Below are positions 9,117 through 18,654 of a stretch of 64,000 nucleotides of DNA, one piece after another. Within the stretch, counting starts at the first letter, position 1; each line of letters begins with the position of its first letter. Below the pieces are notes generated by a model. The model was not told the DNA's origin. It saw only the letters and a program-made list of their open reading frames with translations, and ran no database searches. The DNA comes from Psychrobacter sp. (GTDB lineage Bacteria > Pseudomonadota > Gammaproteobacteria > Pseudomonadales > Moraxellaceae). Where the stretch lies: assembly GCF_030454045.1 (NCBI RefSeq), contig NZ_JAKDJE010000002.1:1-64000 (forward strand), written 5' to 3'. The translations under genes were made by a program, and so were the position numbers.

Positions 9117-11084
9117 TTATGTCCATAGCAACCAACGTTTTAACAAGTCGCTCAATGCTTTGCTCTCGTAGGTTGTGCTATGACAGTAGTCAACGCCTGC
9201 TGATTTTAGCCCATACTCAAAACTATCGACATAACGTGCTCGATGCTGTGGATACCAATATATTAACATCGCACGCTGTCCACTTTCTTTGCGCTCATGT
9301 TGACGAATAAGCTTGGCTAACAGCTCAGCTTTGTCCGCGAGTACATCCTCAGCGAACATCACCATATCTACTTTTTGTGCCCGTATCTCATTCATCACTT
9401 GCTGTGCGTCTTGGTAACAGATCACCGTAGCGCCCAGATACTCAAGCTCACTCAATAGAGCACCTGTCTCGTGATTATAATAATAAATAATCACGAGACC
9501 ATTGAGCAGTCGCTGCTGTCGAGATTGTTGTTGATTCGGCATCACTAACGTCAAAGTAAACTGAGTCCCTGACCCCAAGGTGCTATCAACATCAATCATA
9601 GCGCCCATCAGTTGTACCATTTGCTTAACCACAGGCAGGCCTACTCCTGAGCCTTCATACTGTCTCGTCTGAGAGGAGTCTACCTGAAAAAAAGGATTAA
9701 AAATATCTTCTATATGGTTGCGATCAATACCAATGCCCGTATCTTTTACACTCACTCTCCAGCGATTACTTTTGTCAAAATGCGTTAGCTGTGATGTGAT
9801 GACCACTTGCCCAGTATGAGTAAATTTAATGGCATTACTGACCAATATCGACAGTATCTGTTGAATTTTTGAGGAATCGCCATATAGACTGTAATCTAAG
9901 TGATGAATATTACTGATCAGCTTTAGACCTTTTTGCTGGGCAACAGATTCAAAGTCTGTTAGAAGATCAGAGATCAGTTGTAATGGATTAAATTCATTTT
10001 TATGGATCTTTAGTTGTCCCTTTTGTATCTGATTTAATTGGATAATATGATCCAATGACAACACCAGCTTGTCACTGCCATTACTAATGATTTCAACCGC
10101 ATCTTTTTGCTCTCTGGTCAGACTGTCATAGTCTAATAACTGCAGACCACCCACGATAGCATTGAGCGAAGTTTTCAATTCATGGGTAATCATGCTTTGA
10201 AAATTATGCAGCTGCACATCAAGCGACACATCTTTATTATGGAGCTGCTGCTCAAAGGCAGCAAGCATCTCATATCCCTGCTTGGCCTCTTGCAGCCGTC
10301 CAAACAATATGGTCAGCGCCTTTTTGATTTGTATCAGTTCGTGAAAATTAAAACGCTGCGGAATAATGGGAAGTTGTTCTAATTCTGCGTTTTTTATGAC
10401 AATACCGCACACATCGTTCAGAGCTTCAATGTCTTTGACAGGCCAGTTCAGTTTTCGGAAAATATATATGCCTGACATAATGGTCAATATTAAGGTGGTC
10501 AGCCACAGAGGGATAATGCTACGAAACCAATGTGAACGCAATACACTCACATCCATCGTAATATTGATATAGCCAACCAGCGTGTTATTGCCACTGAGTT
10601 TATCAGTCACTAATAACGTACTCATCCCCTCAGATAAGTCTGCCGCTAACTGCTGATTTGATTTGGGTGTATTGAGCCAAGCACGCCCAAGCGCTTCAGG
10701 TTTACTAACGACTGGACAATTGAAACTGATCGTATCGGCAAATAACGCATTTTTCCAATCATTTACTGACTGGTTTACATCGTTAATAGGGTGCGATGTC
10801 GAATAAAAAACAATGCTTTGAATGCTAGGTTCATTCTTTAGTAATATATTGACCTGTTCAGCCACGACATCAGCACCGTTTGCGGTCGATGCACTGACCG
10901 TCATCAATGAGGCTAGCTGTTGTATGTGTTGCTGCTTTTCTTGATAGTGATGCACCAAGCCATAAATAAAAGGCAAGACAAAGCCTGCCAGCATCGCCAC
11001 AATCACGGCTTGTCCGACAGAGCGCCAAATGAGCATTGAAATGGTTTGAGACGAACGGGTGTCCATGTCACTCCACTGAGTCAA
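9117..11084 (-). CDS. Membrane sensor histidine kinase with degenerate C-terminal receiver
   Basis: 655 residues. TM helix at ~24-44, a periplasmic sensor region at ~45-188, a second TM at ~190-209, a linker with coiled-coil character, then a HisKA domain with phospho-acceptor His301 in THELKTSLNAI. The HATPase domain has its N-box at ~415-421, DTGIGI at 448-453 and GSGVGL at 478-483. Residues ~528-655 match a receiver domain in length and secondary structure, but the acidic pair is replaced by tyrosines (YYY 534-536), the phospho-acceptor position is Ala578, and no lysine occupies the KP position near 636. It therefore looks like a hybrid kinase whose receiver can no longer accept phosphate. 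No response regulator gene is adjacent. It lies downstream of der on the same strand, 170 bp away. Confidence 0.88.
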   Translation of the reverse strand: MTQWSDMDTRSSQTISMLIWRSVGQAVIVAMLAGFVLPFIYGLVHHYQEKQQHIQQLASLMTVSASTANGADVVAEQVNILLKNEPSIQSIVFYSTSHPINDVNQSVNDWKNALFADTISFNCPVVSKPEALGRAWLNTPKSNQQLAADLSEGMSTLLVTDKLSGNNTLVGYINITMDVSVLRSHWFRSIIPLWLTTLILTIMSGIYIFRKLNWPVKDIEALNDVCGIVIKNAELEQLPIIPQRFNFHELIQIKKALTILFGRLQEAKQGYEMLAAFEQQLHNKDVSLDVQLHNFQSMITHELKTSLNAIVGGLQLLDYDSLTREQKDAVEIISNGSDKLVLSLDHIIQLNQIQKGQLKIHKNEFNPLQLISDLLTDFESVAQQKGLKLISNIHHLDYSLYGDSSKIQQILSILVSNAIKFTHTGQVVITSQLTHFDKSNRWRVSVKDTGIGIDRNHIEDIFNPFFQVDSSQTRQYEGSGVGLPVVKQMVQLMGAMIDVDSTLGSGTQFTLTLVMPNQQQSRQQRLLNGLVIIYYYNHETGALLSELEYLGATVICYQDAQQVMNEIRAQKVDMVMFAEDVLADKAELLAKLIRQHERKESGQRAMLIYWYPQHRARYVDSFEYGLKSAGVDYCHSTTYESKALSDLLKRWLLWT

Positions 11085-11169
11085 GAAAACTTTTACTTAT
11101 AGTACAGGTATTTTTAGAATGTGATAAGCGAAAGATTGAGGTAAGCAGTCCCTGTGTTGCGGTGGTTAC

Positions 11170-11203
11170 CGAAGCACCATAATAATACAGTGCTTCGTGT
11201 TTT
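11170..11203 (+). terminator. Terminator-like hairpin in plus orientation
   Basis: Stem CGAAGCAC/GTGCTTCG (8 bp, 12-nt loop) followed by TGTTTTTATT on the plus strand. Both neighbouring genes are on the minus strand, where no T tract follows the stem. Its role is unclear; it may still act after der. Confidence 0.45.
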
Positions 11204-11254
11204 TATTATCTTCTATTGGTGTGCGACGACGTCAGTCATCAACAGATTGTCATA

Positions 11255-12676
11255 TTAACGAGGCTTTTTATCTTTGGTAGTGAATTTCTTTGCACGGTTG
11301 CGCTCACGCTGACGTAACTGCTGCGTCTTCGCCTTGGTGGGCGTATCGCTCTTGTTGGCATATGGATTGTCATTTTGTTTAAAGATGACATTGAGCGGCG
11401 TGCCTTCGAGTTTGAATACTTGGCGGAATTGATTCTCTAGGTAGCGCTGATAGCTTTTGGGAAGCGCACTGGTTTGGTTACCATGGATAACAATAACGGG
11501 CGGGTTATGACCACCAATATGCGCATAACGTAATTTAATACGGCGACCCGCAATGGTTGGCGGCGGATTGGCAGTGACCGCATCTTGCAAAATTTGCGTC
11601 AGACGATTGGTTGATACCTCAAACATAGAAGACTTGTATGCACGTAGGATAGATGGATATAGATTGCCCACGCCGGTACCATGCAGCGCTGATATCAAAT
11701 GCACTTTTACATAAGGAATAAAGTTAAAACGACGATCCATCTCAAGTTTAATATAGTCTCTTTGATCTGGCGTCAAACCATCCCATTTGTTGATGGCGAC
11801 TACCAATGCACGACCAGCATCTAGCGCATAGCCGATCATATGAAGGTCTTGATCAACGATACCTTCATGAGCATCAATCACAATCACAGTCACGTTAGAG
11901 TCTTCAATGGCTTGTAAGGTTTTAATCACTGAGAACTTTTCTACTTTTTCATCAATCTTACCGCGGCGGCGGACGCCCGCCGTGTCGATCAATACGTAAT
12001 CTCTGCCATCGCGCTGATAAGGAATATAGATGCTATCACGTGTCGTGCCAGGCATATCAAATACCACCACGCGATCTTCACCCAAAAGACGATTCACTAA
12101 CGTTGATTTGCCAACGTTTGGACGACCGATAATCGCAAGCTTCAGACCGTTTGGCTCAACTAGGTTTTCTTGTGCAGGCATATCAGCTGTTAAGACTTCA
12201 AGCAAGTTGCCCACACCGCGACCATGACTGGCCGCCATCGGATATGGCTCGCCTAAGCCTAGCGCGTAAAACTCTGCGGGCGCTGCATCGTGGACACCAT
12301 CAACCTTGTTTGCAACCACGTAGACAGGCTTACCCAGAGTATGCAAGAACTTACCAATCTCAGCATCAGCACCGATCATGCCAGCACGAGCGTCAACAAC
12401 GAATACAATAATATCTGCTTCGTGTATCGCGGTATGCGACTGCTCAGACATATAGTCATCGATATTGCCGCTACCATCATCTGCTTCACCAATACCACCC
12501 GTATCCACAACAATGAATGACTTATCTTCATAAGTCGCATCACCGTATTGACGGTCACGAGTCAATCCTGACAAATCAGCGACCAATGCTTGCCGACTTT
12601 TTGTGAACTGATTAAATAAGGTTGATTTACCGACGTTTGGACGACCAATTAAGGCGACCACAGGCTTGATACTCAT
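11255..12676 (-). CDS. der: Ribosome-assembly GTPase Der (EngA)
   Basis: Double-GTPase protein needed for 50S ribosomal subunit maturation. It has two G domains with P-loops GRPNVGKST at residues 11-19 and ~183-191, each with DTxG and NKxD motifs, and a C-terminal KH-like domain (RRIKLRYAHIGGHNPP). The tail is strongly basic (AKKFTTKDKKPR). At 473 residues it is of typical length. It is last in the conserved ndk...bamB-der block, 285 bp after bamB. Confidence 0.97.
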   Translation of the reverse strand: MSIKPVVALIGRPNVGKSTLFNQFTKSRQALVADLSGLTRDRQYGDATYEDKSFIVVDTGGIGEADDGSGNIDDYMSEQSHTAIHEADIIVFVVDARAGMIGADAEIGKFLHTLGKPVYVVANKVDGVHDAAPAEFYALGLGEPYPMAASHGRGVGNLLEVLTADMPAQENLVEPNGLKLAIIGRPNVGKSTLVNRLLGEDRVVVFDMPGTTRDSIYIPYQRDGRDYVLIDTAGVRRRGKIDEKVEKFSVIKTLQAIEDSNVTVIVIDAHEGIVDQDLHMIGYALDAGRALVVAINKWDGLTPDQRDYIKLEMDRRFNFIPYVKVHLISALHGTGVGNLYPSILRAYKSSMFEVSTNRLTQILQDAVTANPPPTIAGRRIKLRYAHIGGHNPPVIVIHGNQTSALPKSYQRYLENQFRQVFKLEGTPLNVIFKQNDNPYANKSDTPTKAKTQQLRQRERNRAKKFTTKDKKPR

Positions 12677-12961
12677 GGGTTACTCTCAGTGAAAGGCATA
12701 ATGACGGACAGTACAGTGATTCTTCTGACTGATAATATAACCGTCATAAGAATGGGCTGCATGTAACCGCAAATTAAAATGAATGATAAAACAATAGCAA
12801 AAATAATGGTTAAGATGACTATATTATATCGGATATACAGATAGCACATCGGTCGCATAGAGTACGCGAAAGCCTGTGTTTAAACAAGCCCTTTACACAA
12901 GGCACTAAACGCTGACTAAGCAGCGTTCGTGTTTCATAAAGAATACTTAAAACGTTTTTTA

Positions 12962-14182
12962 TTAGCGTACTAACTGCCAAATAGCCACTTGTCCTGACGT
13001 ACTTTGAGTCATCAATTGATTGCCTTGCACTTGCAGGTTTGTTAGCGAGCCTTTGGTCTGCACACGGCTCACGATATCGCCAGTCGCTGGAGCAAACAGA
13101 TGTACCACACCATCAAAATCACCAACCGCAATATAGTTACCAATCATCACAGGGTTGGTTAAGTCACGATACGCCAATGCGTCACTTTCCCACAACGTCT
13201 CACCGTTATTGCGATCATAAGCAACCACTTTGCCATCCAAGCTAGTCGCAATCACTTGCTGAGGATTGACGGCTAGTGCTTTTAGGCTGGCAAGCTCATT
13301 GACGAACATAACTTGACGCGAAGCCAAATCAATCCCTAGCAACTGCCCACTATAACTGATGGCAAATAATTGATCGTTATCTACGATAGGCATGCCGTCC
13401 ACATCGCTCATGCGTTCCACTTCACTACTACCAGCACCGATACCGACACGTCTTGACCATTGCGGCAGTCCATTATCAATGGTAATTGCGTGCAAGCGAC
13501 CATCCGCAGTAGCGAGCAAGGCAGTTTCGTTGTTTAGCAATGTGGGGGCTGCACTACCACGAACACTGATCGCAGGCACTTGCGTTGCAAATTGCCATAC
13601 TGATTGACCCGTTTGCAGTGACAAACCATGCAAAAATCCATCATTGGCTGATAGTATGACGCGATTATTGCTAATCAGTGCAGGAGACAAGACGGTCCCC
13701 GATAACTGTTGTTGCCAGCGTTTGGCGCCAGTCGCGCTATCAAAGGCCATTACTTGACCATTACGAGTACTCACAACCGCTGTCTGACTTAATGCATCCA
13801 ACGCCACGCCGCCGGTGATTTGGTCTCCGACATTGATAGACCATACACGCTCGCCCGCTCGATTAAAACCTGTTAGCTCACCACCACGTGATGCCGTCAC
13901 GATTTGCCCATTGGCATAACCCACTTGTAGATTTAGTGGGTCTTTTTTACTGGCTTTTTTGTTGCCAACATCTGTGCTGAACACTGGCTGTAGCACATTG
14001 ATTGGCTGCGCAATTTGTACCAATTTTACAGGATCATTAACCACTGGCTTGATACCGCGGTTGCACCCCACCACTGCAGTGCTCATTACAGCCAGTACTG
14101 CCACATGCATGACTGTCTTTTTGACGCTCTTAACACTGAACAGGGGATTTAACACTTTGCTTGCGCGAATAGATTGAGTCAT
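12962..14182 (-). CDS. bamB: Outer membrane protein assembly factor BamB
   Basis: Lipoprotein of the BAM complex, which inserts beta-barrel proteins into the outer membrane. The signal sequence is unusually long with the lipobox AVVGC (Cys40). The rest is an eight-bladed PQQ-type beta-propeller with repeats such as GQVMAFDSATGAKRWQ and GKVVAYDRNNGETLWE. It lies between yfgM and der, as in E. coli, which supports the name. Length (406) is normal once the long leader is allowed for. Confidence 0.95.
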   Translation of the reverse strand: MTQSIRASKVLNPLFSVKSVKKTVMHVAVLAVMSTAVVGCNRGIKPVVNDPVKLVQIAQPINVLQPVFSTDVGNKKASKKDPLNLQVGYANGQIVTASRGGELTGFNRAGERVWSINVGDQITGGVALDALSQTAVVSTRNGQVMAFDSATGAKRWQQQLSGTVLSPALISNNRVILSANDGFLHGLSLQTGQSVWQFATQVPAISVRGSAAPTLLNNETALLATADGRLHAITIDNGLPQWSRRVGIGAGSSEVERMSDVDGMPIVDNDQLFAISYSGQLLGIDLASRQVMFVNELASLKALAVNPQQVIATSLDGKVVAYDRNNGETLWESDALAYRDLTNPVMIGNYIAVGDFDGVVHLFAPATGDIVSRVQTKGSLTNLQVQGNQLMTQSTSGQVAIWQLVR

Positions 14183-14298
14183 TAGATGTTCTCACTACAA
14201 ATGAATTATTATTAATTGGTACATTGGCCAACAGTGGATTGATAATCATAAAATCCGATCAAAAAACATGCAAACAATAGTCATCGCTTCATATCATC

Positions 14299-15093
14299 TT
14301 ACTGAGCAGTCTCAGCGTCGACCGTTTCTGAGTTTTCGATAACCATTGGCTGCTCAGGAGTGGCGGCTTCTTGAACCAGACTTGCTTGCTGAGCGATTGG
14401 CTCAGGAGTGAGTCCTAAGCTCTCCATCTTCAACGCCAATACGGCTCGCGTTTCTTGACGACTGCGCAGTAATTCCCAAGCGTTGTTGTAGGACTTAATC
14501 GCTGAGTCTTTATTGTCTTGTGCCAAATAAATATCACCCAGCAGTTCTTGTTGACTGGCCTCGAAAGAGCTTGGCATATCATTGTTGGCCTCTGACAAGG
14601 CTGCATCTGCATCGCCTGTCGCCAGCAACGTTTTGGCATAACGCAGCTGAGTGATTGCCTTTAGACCTGCATCACCCAGATCGATTGCCAGCGCTTGCTT
14701 GAATGTCTCAGCTGCCGCAGCAAAGTCATCATTATCGACCTGTTGACGAGCTTTTATCATCAGTGCTTGCCATGCGTAGACTGAGTCACCATGCGTGCTG
14801 ACCAGTGCATCAATATCTTTGTCTAACTCTGTGCGGCTTTGTACCAACGCGTCTTGTGCATCTGCTTCTAGATCTGGGTTTTGCGATGCCAAGCTCACTT
14901 CTTCATTCAATCGTTGAATATCTGCATATTGATCGGCGGCAACAGTATCTACTCGCGCATGGTTATTCTGCCAGTATGTCCAGCCAAAATAAGCAGCCAA
15001 CGCCAGCAAAATCGCAGTGACAATATAGCCACCATACTGCTTCAATGATTGTATGGAGTTATCTGTATTTGGCGAATTGGGTGTCAGAGCCAT
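14299..15093 (-). CDS. yfgM: YfgM family protein (SecYEG ancillary, TPR)
   Basis: Inner-membrane protein anchored by one N-terminal TM helix (~22-40), with a periplasmic tetratricopeptide-like domain at ~45-235 and a Glu/Ala-rich tail. In E. coli YfgM associates with PpiD and the SecYEG translocon and helps periplasmic chaperone traffic. The order hisS-yfgM-bamB is as in E. coli. At 264 residues it is longer than E. coli YfgM (~206) because of a low-complexity C-terminal extension. Confidence 0.88.
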   Translation of the reverse strand: MALTPNSPNTDNSIQSLKQYGGYIVTAILLALAAYFGWTYWQNNHARVDTVAADQYADIQRLNEEVSLASQNPDLEADAQDALVQSRTELDKDIDALVSTHGDSVYAWQALMIKARQQVDNDDFAAAAETFKQALAIDLGDAGLKAITQLRYAKTLLATGDADAALSEANNDMPSSFEASQQELLGDIYLAQDNKDSAIKSYNNAWELLRSRQETRAVLALKMESLGLTPEPIAQQASLVQEAATPEQPMVIENSETVDAETAQ

Positions 15094-15162
15094 ATATATT
15101 TACCTGATAAAATGTACGTTAATTACTGCTACTAACCTTAAAGCTGCGGCGTTACAAGACCA

Positions 15163-16464
15163 TTAATGACGAGAAAAGTTGTCTTCACTTAAGAGCCAAT
15201 CTTGTGCTACCGTCTGCTGCTCACCTGTCTGCATGTCTTTAACACTGATCGTGTTGTCATCCAGCTCTTGCTGAGCGATGATGACAGTCAATGCTGCACC
15301 TGACTTGTCCGCCTTTTTCATTTGCGCTTTCAGACTTGTCGCACTTGCCATCTTCACTCGTACATCTGGACGACTATAACGTAAGTTTTGCGCATAACTG
15401 ACGCCTGCGCTATAAACGTCAGGATGCGCCACAACGAAGACATCACAAGCTGGTATATCACCAATCGGCGACACGGCCTCCATAAGTAATAATAAGCGCT
15501 CAAGCCCCATCGCAAAACCAACCGCAGGTTCAGATTTTACAGGCTTTTTATCTAATTGATCATCGTTTTTGCCGACGGATTTTAATTGCCCGACCAGACC
15601 ATCATAACGACCGCCAGCACAGACTGTGGCTTGGCTACCAAGCTTGTCCGTCACCCATTCAAATACTGTCTTATTGTAGTAATCGAGTCCACGTACCAGA
15701 TGTGGATTGATCTCAAATTTGATACCAAGCGCCGTCAGATAGGCTTGCACTTGTTCAAAATGCGTCACACTCTCTGTGTCCAAGAAATCAGCAAGCTTTG
15801 GCGCATCAGCCAACACTGCTTGCGTACTCGCCTCTTTGCTATCCAAAATACGTAGCGGATTGGTGGTCAGACGGCGTTTGCTGTCTTCGTCCAACTGATC
15901 TTTTTTGTCTGTCAAATAGGCAACGAGCGCTTCACGATAAGCATAGCGCTCATCGATCTCACCTAAGCTATTGAGCTCAAGACGCATCTCATCGTTTAGC
16001 CCCAACTCTTTCCACATCAGATGCGTCATCGCAATCAGCTCAGCATCCGCGTCTGGTAGCGCACTACCGAAGCTTTCAACACCCAATTGATGAAATTGAC
16101 GGTAACGGCCTTTTTGTGGGCGCTCATAACGAAACATTGGGCCAATATACCAAAGCTTTGGTGTATCACCGCGCAATAAATTATGCTCAATAACCGCACG
16201 TACCGCCCCTGCTGTACCTTCAGGACGTAAAGTTAATGGCGTGGGTGGCTCAGACTTGTCCGTGAAGCTATACATCTCTTTTTCGACGATGTCTGTGGCC
16301 CCGCCAATCGCACGGGCAAAGAGATCCGTTTGTTCAACGATTGGCAGGCGAATATGCTCATAACCATATCTACCAAGCACATCAGCCAATATCGCTTCTA
16401 AATGCAGCCATTTTGCTGACTGTTCAGGCAAAATATCATTGAACCCTTTAATAGCCTTGATCAT
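15163..16464 (-). CDS. hisS: Histidine--tRNA ligase
   Basis: Class II aminoacyl-tRNA synthetase. The N-terminus (KGFNDILPEQSAKW), motif 2 (MFRYERPQKGRYRQFHQ), the histidine-binding LVRGLDYYNKTVFEW and AGGRYDGL segments, and motif 3 (GFAMGLERL) are all present, followed by the anticodon-binding domain. 433 residues is normal. It is preceded by ispG and followed by yfgM, as in the conserved cluster. Confidence 0.97.
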   Translation of the reverse strand: MIKAIKGFNDILPEQSAKWLHLEAILADVLGRYGYEHIRLPIVEQTDLFARAIGGATDIVEKEMYSFTDKSEPPTPLTLRPEGTAGAVRAVIEHNLLRGDTPKLWYIGPMFRYERPQKGRYRQFHQLGVESFGSALPDADAELIAMTHLMWKELGLNDEMRLELNSLGEIDERYAYREALVAYLTDKKDQLDEDSKRRLTTNPLRILDSKEASTQAVLADAPKLADFLDTESVTHFEQVQAYLTALGIKFEINPHLVRGLDYYNKTVFEWVTDKLGSQATVCAGGRYDGLVGQLKSVGKNDDQLDKKPVKSEPAVGFAMGLERLLLLMEAVSPIGDIPACDVFVVAHPDVYSAGVSYAQNLRYSRPDVRVKMASATSLKAQMKKADKSGAALTVIIAQQELDDNTISVKDMQTGEQQTVAQDWLLSEDNFSRH

Positions 16465-16587
16465 GGTAAGCTTATATCCTTAAAATTTAACAGTGATGTC
16501 TATTATCATTATTTACGTGGTCAAATGAGCGCGATCGCTGCTCTATTTTTTGGCGATGTAGCCAAACGTATATATCCACCCTACAAC

Positions 16588-17703
16588 TTATTTGACGCGT
16601 ATGATCTCGTTCTCGCGTTTTTTAGCCAAAACTTCTGCATGAGCGCGCACCATGCCCTCTATTTCATCGACCAAATTTTCTGTGTCAATAAGATGGCTTT
16701 TTTCGCCCATACGATATACCAAGGATCTTGGCGCAGCACCCACGATCCCGATATCCGCTTCTTTGGCCTCTCCTGGGCCATTTACTTTACAGCCAATCAC
16801 GGAAAGATCCATCGGCTCACGGATATCCTCTAAGCGTGACTCTAGCGCCGTCATCACTTTAATCACGTCAAACTCTTGACGAGAGCAGCTTGGGCAAGCG
16901 ATAAAATTAACACCGTTCGAACGTATGTTGAGCGATTTTAAAATATCAAAGCCAATTTTGATCTCTTCTTCAGGCTCAGCCGCTAACGAGATACGAATCG
17001 TATCGCCAATACCATCTAGCAATAACCCGCCAAGAGCGATGGCAGATTTTACAGCGCCTGTACGGTAGACACCCGCTTCGGTCACGCCCAGATGTAATGG
17101 ATTGTCAATCTGCGCCGATAGCAGACGGTAAGCGTCCAAGGTCAAAAACACATTACTGGCTTTGACAGACACTTTATACTGATCAAAATTTAATCGTTCC
17201 AAAATATCGATGTGACGCATTGCAGATTCAAGCATGGCTTCGCCAGTTGGCTCAGTATATTTACGCTGAATTTCTTTTTCTAAAGAGCCGGCATTGACGC
17301 CAATGCGAATCGGAATATTATGATGTCTAGCACAAGCAACCACTTCACGCACTTTGGCATCGCTGCCAATGTTACCAGGATTAATACGCAAACAATCCGC
17401 ACCCGCCTCAGCCACTGCTAATGCAATTTTATGGTCAAAATGCACATCTGCAATCAACGGCACGCTCACAAGTTTACGAATCTCGCCAAAAGCTTTTACT
17501 GTGTCCATCGTTGGCGTCGAGACACGCATCAAATCAGCACCTGCTTCGACGCAGCGCTTGATTTGCGCGACTGTGGCTGCCACGTCACACGTATCAGTGT
17601 TGGTCATACTCTGTACGCTAATTGGTGCATCACCACCGATCGCAACATCGCCGACATAGATTTTTTTGGTCAGACGGCGGTTAATAGGCGATGGCATTGA
17701 CAT
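16588..17703 (-). CDS. ispG: 4-hydroxy-3-methylbut-2-enyl diphosphate synthase (IspG)
   Basis: 4Fe-4S enzyme of the MEP isoprenoid pathway, converting MEcPP to HMBPP. The TIM-barrel part begins with ISVQSMTNTDT, and the C-terminal part has the cluster ligands in CPSCSRQEFD and IGCKVNGPGEA. 371 residues is typical of the bacterial form. It lies 123 bp upstream of hisS in the conserved rodZ-ispG-hisS order. Confidence 0.97.
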   Translation of the reverse strand: MSMPSPINRRLTKKIYVGDVAIGGDAPISVQSMTNTDTCDVAATVAQIKRCVEAGADLMRVSTPTMDTVKAFGEIRKLVSVPLIADVHFDHKIALAVAEAGADCLRINPGNIGSDAKVREVVACARHHNIPIRIGVNAGSLEKEIQRKYTEPTGEAMLESAMRHIDILERLNFDQYKVSVKASNVFLTLDAYRLLSAQIDNPLHLGVTEAGVYRTGAVKSAIALGGLLLDGIGDTIRISLAAEPEEEIKIGFDILKSLNIRSNGVNFIACPSCSRQEFDVIKVMTALESRLEDIREPMDLSVIGCKVNGPGEAKEADIGIVGAAPRSLVYRMGEKSHLIDTENLVDEIEGMVRAHAEVLAKKRENEIIRVK

Positions 17704-17832
17704 AGATAAATCCTTGAATCAAAAATAGAAAAACCATAGGCTTAGATACAAACACGAGAATACAAAAACACTCTCATACGACTGAGCACTTCAGTAACAA
17801 CGCATCATGACGCTTTGATGTGTCAATAACAA

Positions 17833-18654
17833 CTATGGTGTCAACTCAAAATCGGCTTGCTTGTCAGTGGCATAAGCATCCAAATCAACGGATTCTTGAT
17901 TGAGCATCAAGCTGAGATTGTCGATATTATCAATTTGCACGCTAAATGGCGGGGTACCTGATAGATCATAGCTACCAGCCGTCTGCGCACCACTGATAAG
18001 GGTATTGCCCGAGGCATCCGTGATCGTCACCACCGCATCATCGGTCAGATTGACATTTAAAAAAGCCGTCTCTGTACTGGCATCACCTAAGTTTAAGGCG
18101 GATCCGGAGGCACCGACACTGTCTGTATCATTACTAATCGCAGCGCCTTGGGCTTGCTCTATAGCAGAGATGTCTTCGACAGTAGAAACAGGCTCTTGAT
18201 TGTTTTCCTTACTCGCGTTACTGACCATACGGAATAAAAATACGGCCAAAATAATCAATGCAATCACACCAATAATTAATAATGGATTAAAACGAATGCG
18301 ACTGTTTGTGTCGCGCTGTAGTGTGCCCATGGGCTGCAATGGCGTGTCGATATTATTGACTGATTTGGCTTTGAGCTCATTAGGATAAGCAGCATCAAAA
18401 CTATTGGCGATTTTGGCAGAATCTAAACCCAAGTATTTGGCATAGTTAATAGCAAAGCCACGAGCGAAAGCCGCTTGTGGTAGTTCAGCAAAATTTTCGT
18501 TCTCTAGCGCTTCTAGATGACGTTTTAAAATAAATAACTCGGCGGCCGCCTCATCTAAACTGACTTGCTTAGTTTTACGGGCTTGCTGCAACATGGCACC
18601 AAATGATCCCTGAGCGTTAGATTGAGTGTTTGATGATGGGGTGGTCATTTCCAT
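17833..18654 (-). CDS. rodZ: Cell-shape protein RodZ
   Basis: Bitopic membrane protein that links MreB to the cell-wall elongation machinery. It has an N-terminal Cro-type helix-turn-helix domain (~19-90, including LEALENENFAELPQAAFARGF), a juxtamembrane basic region, a TM helix at ~123-143, an acidic linker, and a periplasmic DUF4115 domain (~195-270) with the usual VNLTDDAVVTITDASG pattern. It overlaps the end of pilW by 10 bp, suggesting translational coupling, and is followed by ispG. Confidence 0.93.
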   Translation of the reverse strand: MEMTTPSSNTQSNAQGSFGAMLQQARKTKQVSLDEAAAELFILKRHLEALENENFAELPQAAFARGFAINYAKYLGLDSAKIANSFDAAYPNELKAKSVNNIDTPLQPMGTLQRDTNSRIRFNPLLIIGVIALIILAVFLFRMVSNASKENNQEPVSTVEDISAIEQAQGAAISNDTDSVGASGSALNLGDASTETAFLNVNLTDDAVVTITDASGNTLISGAQTAGSYDLSGTPPFSVQIDNIDNLSLMLNQESVDLDAYATDKQADFELTP

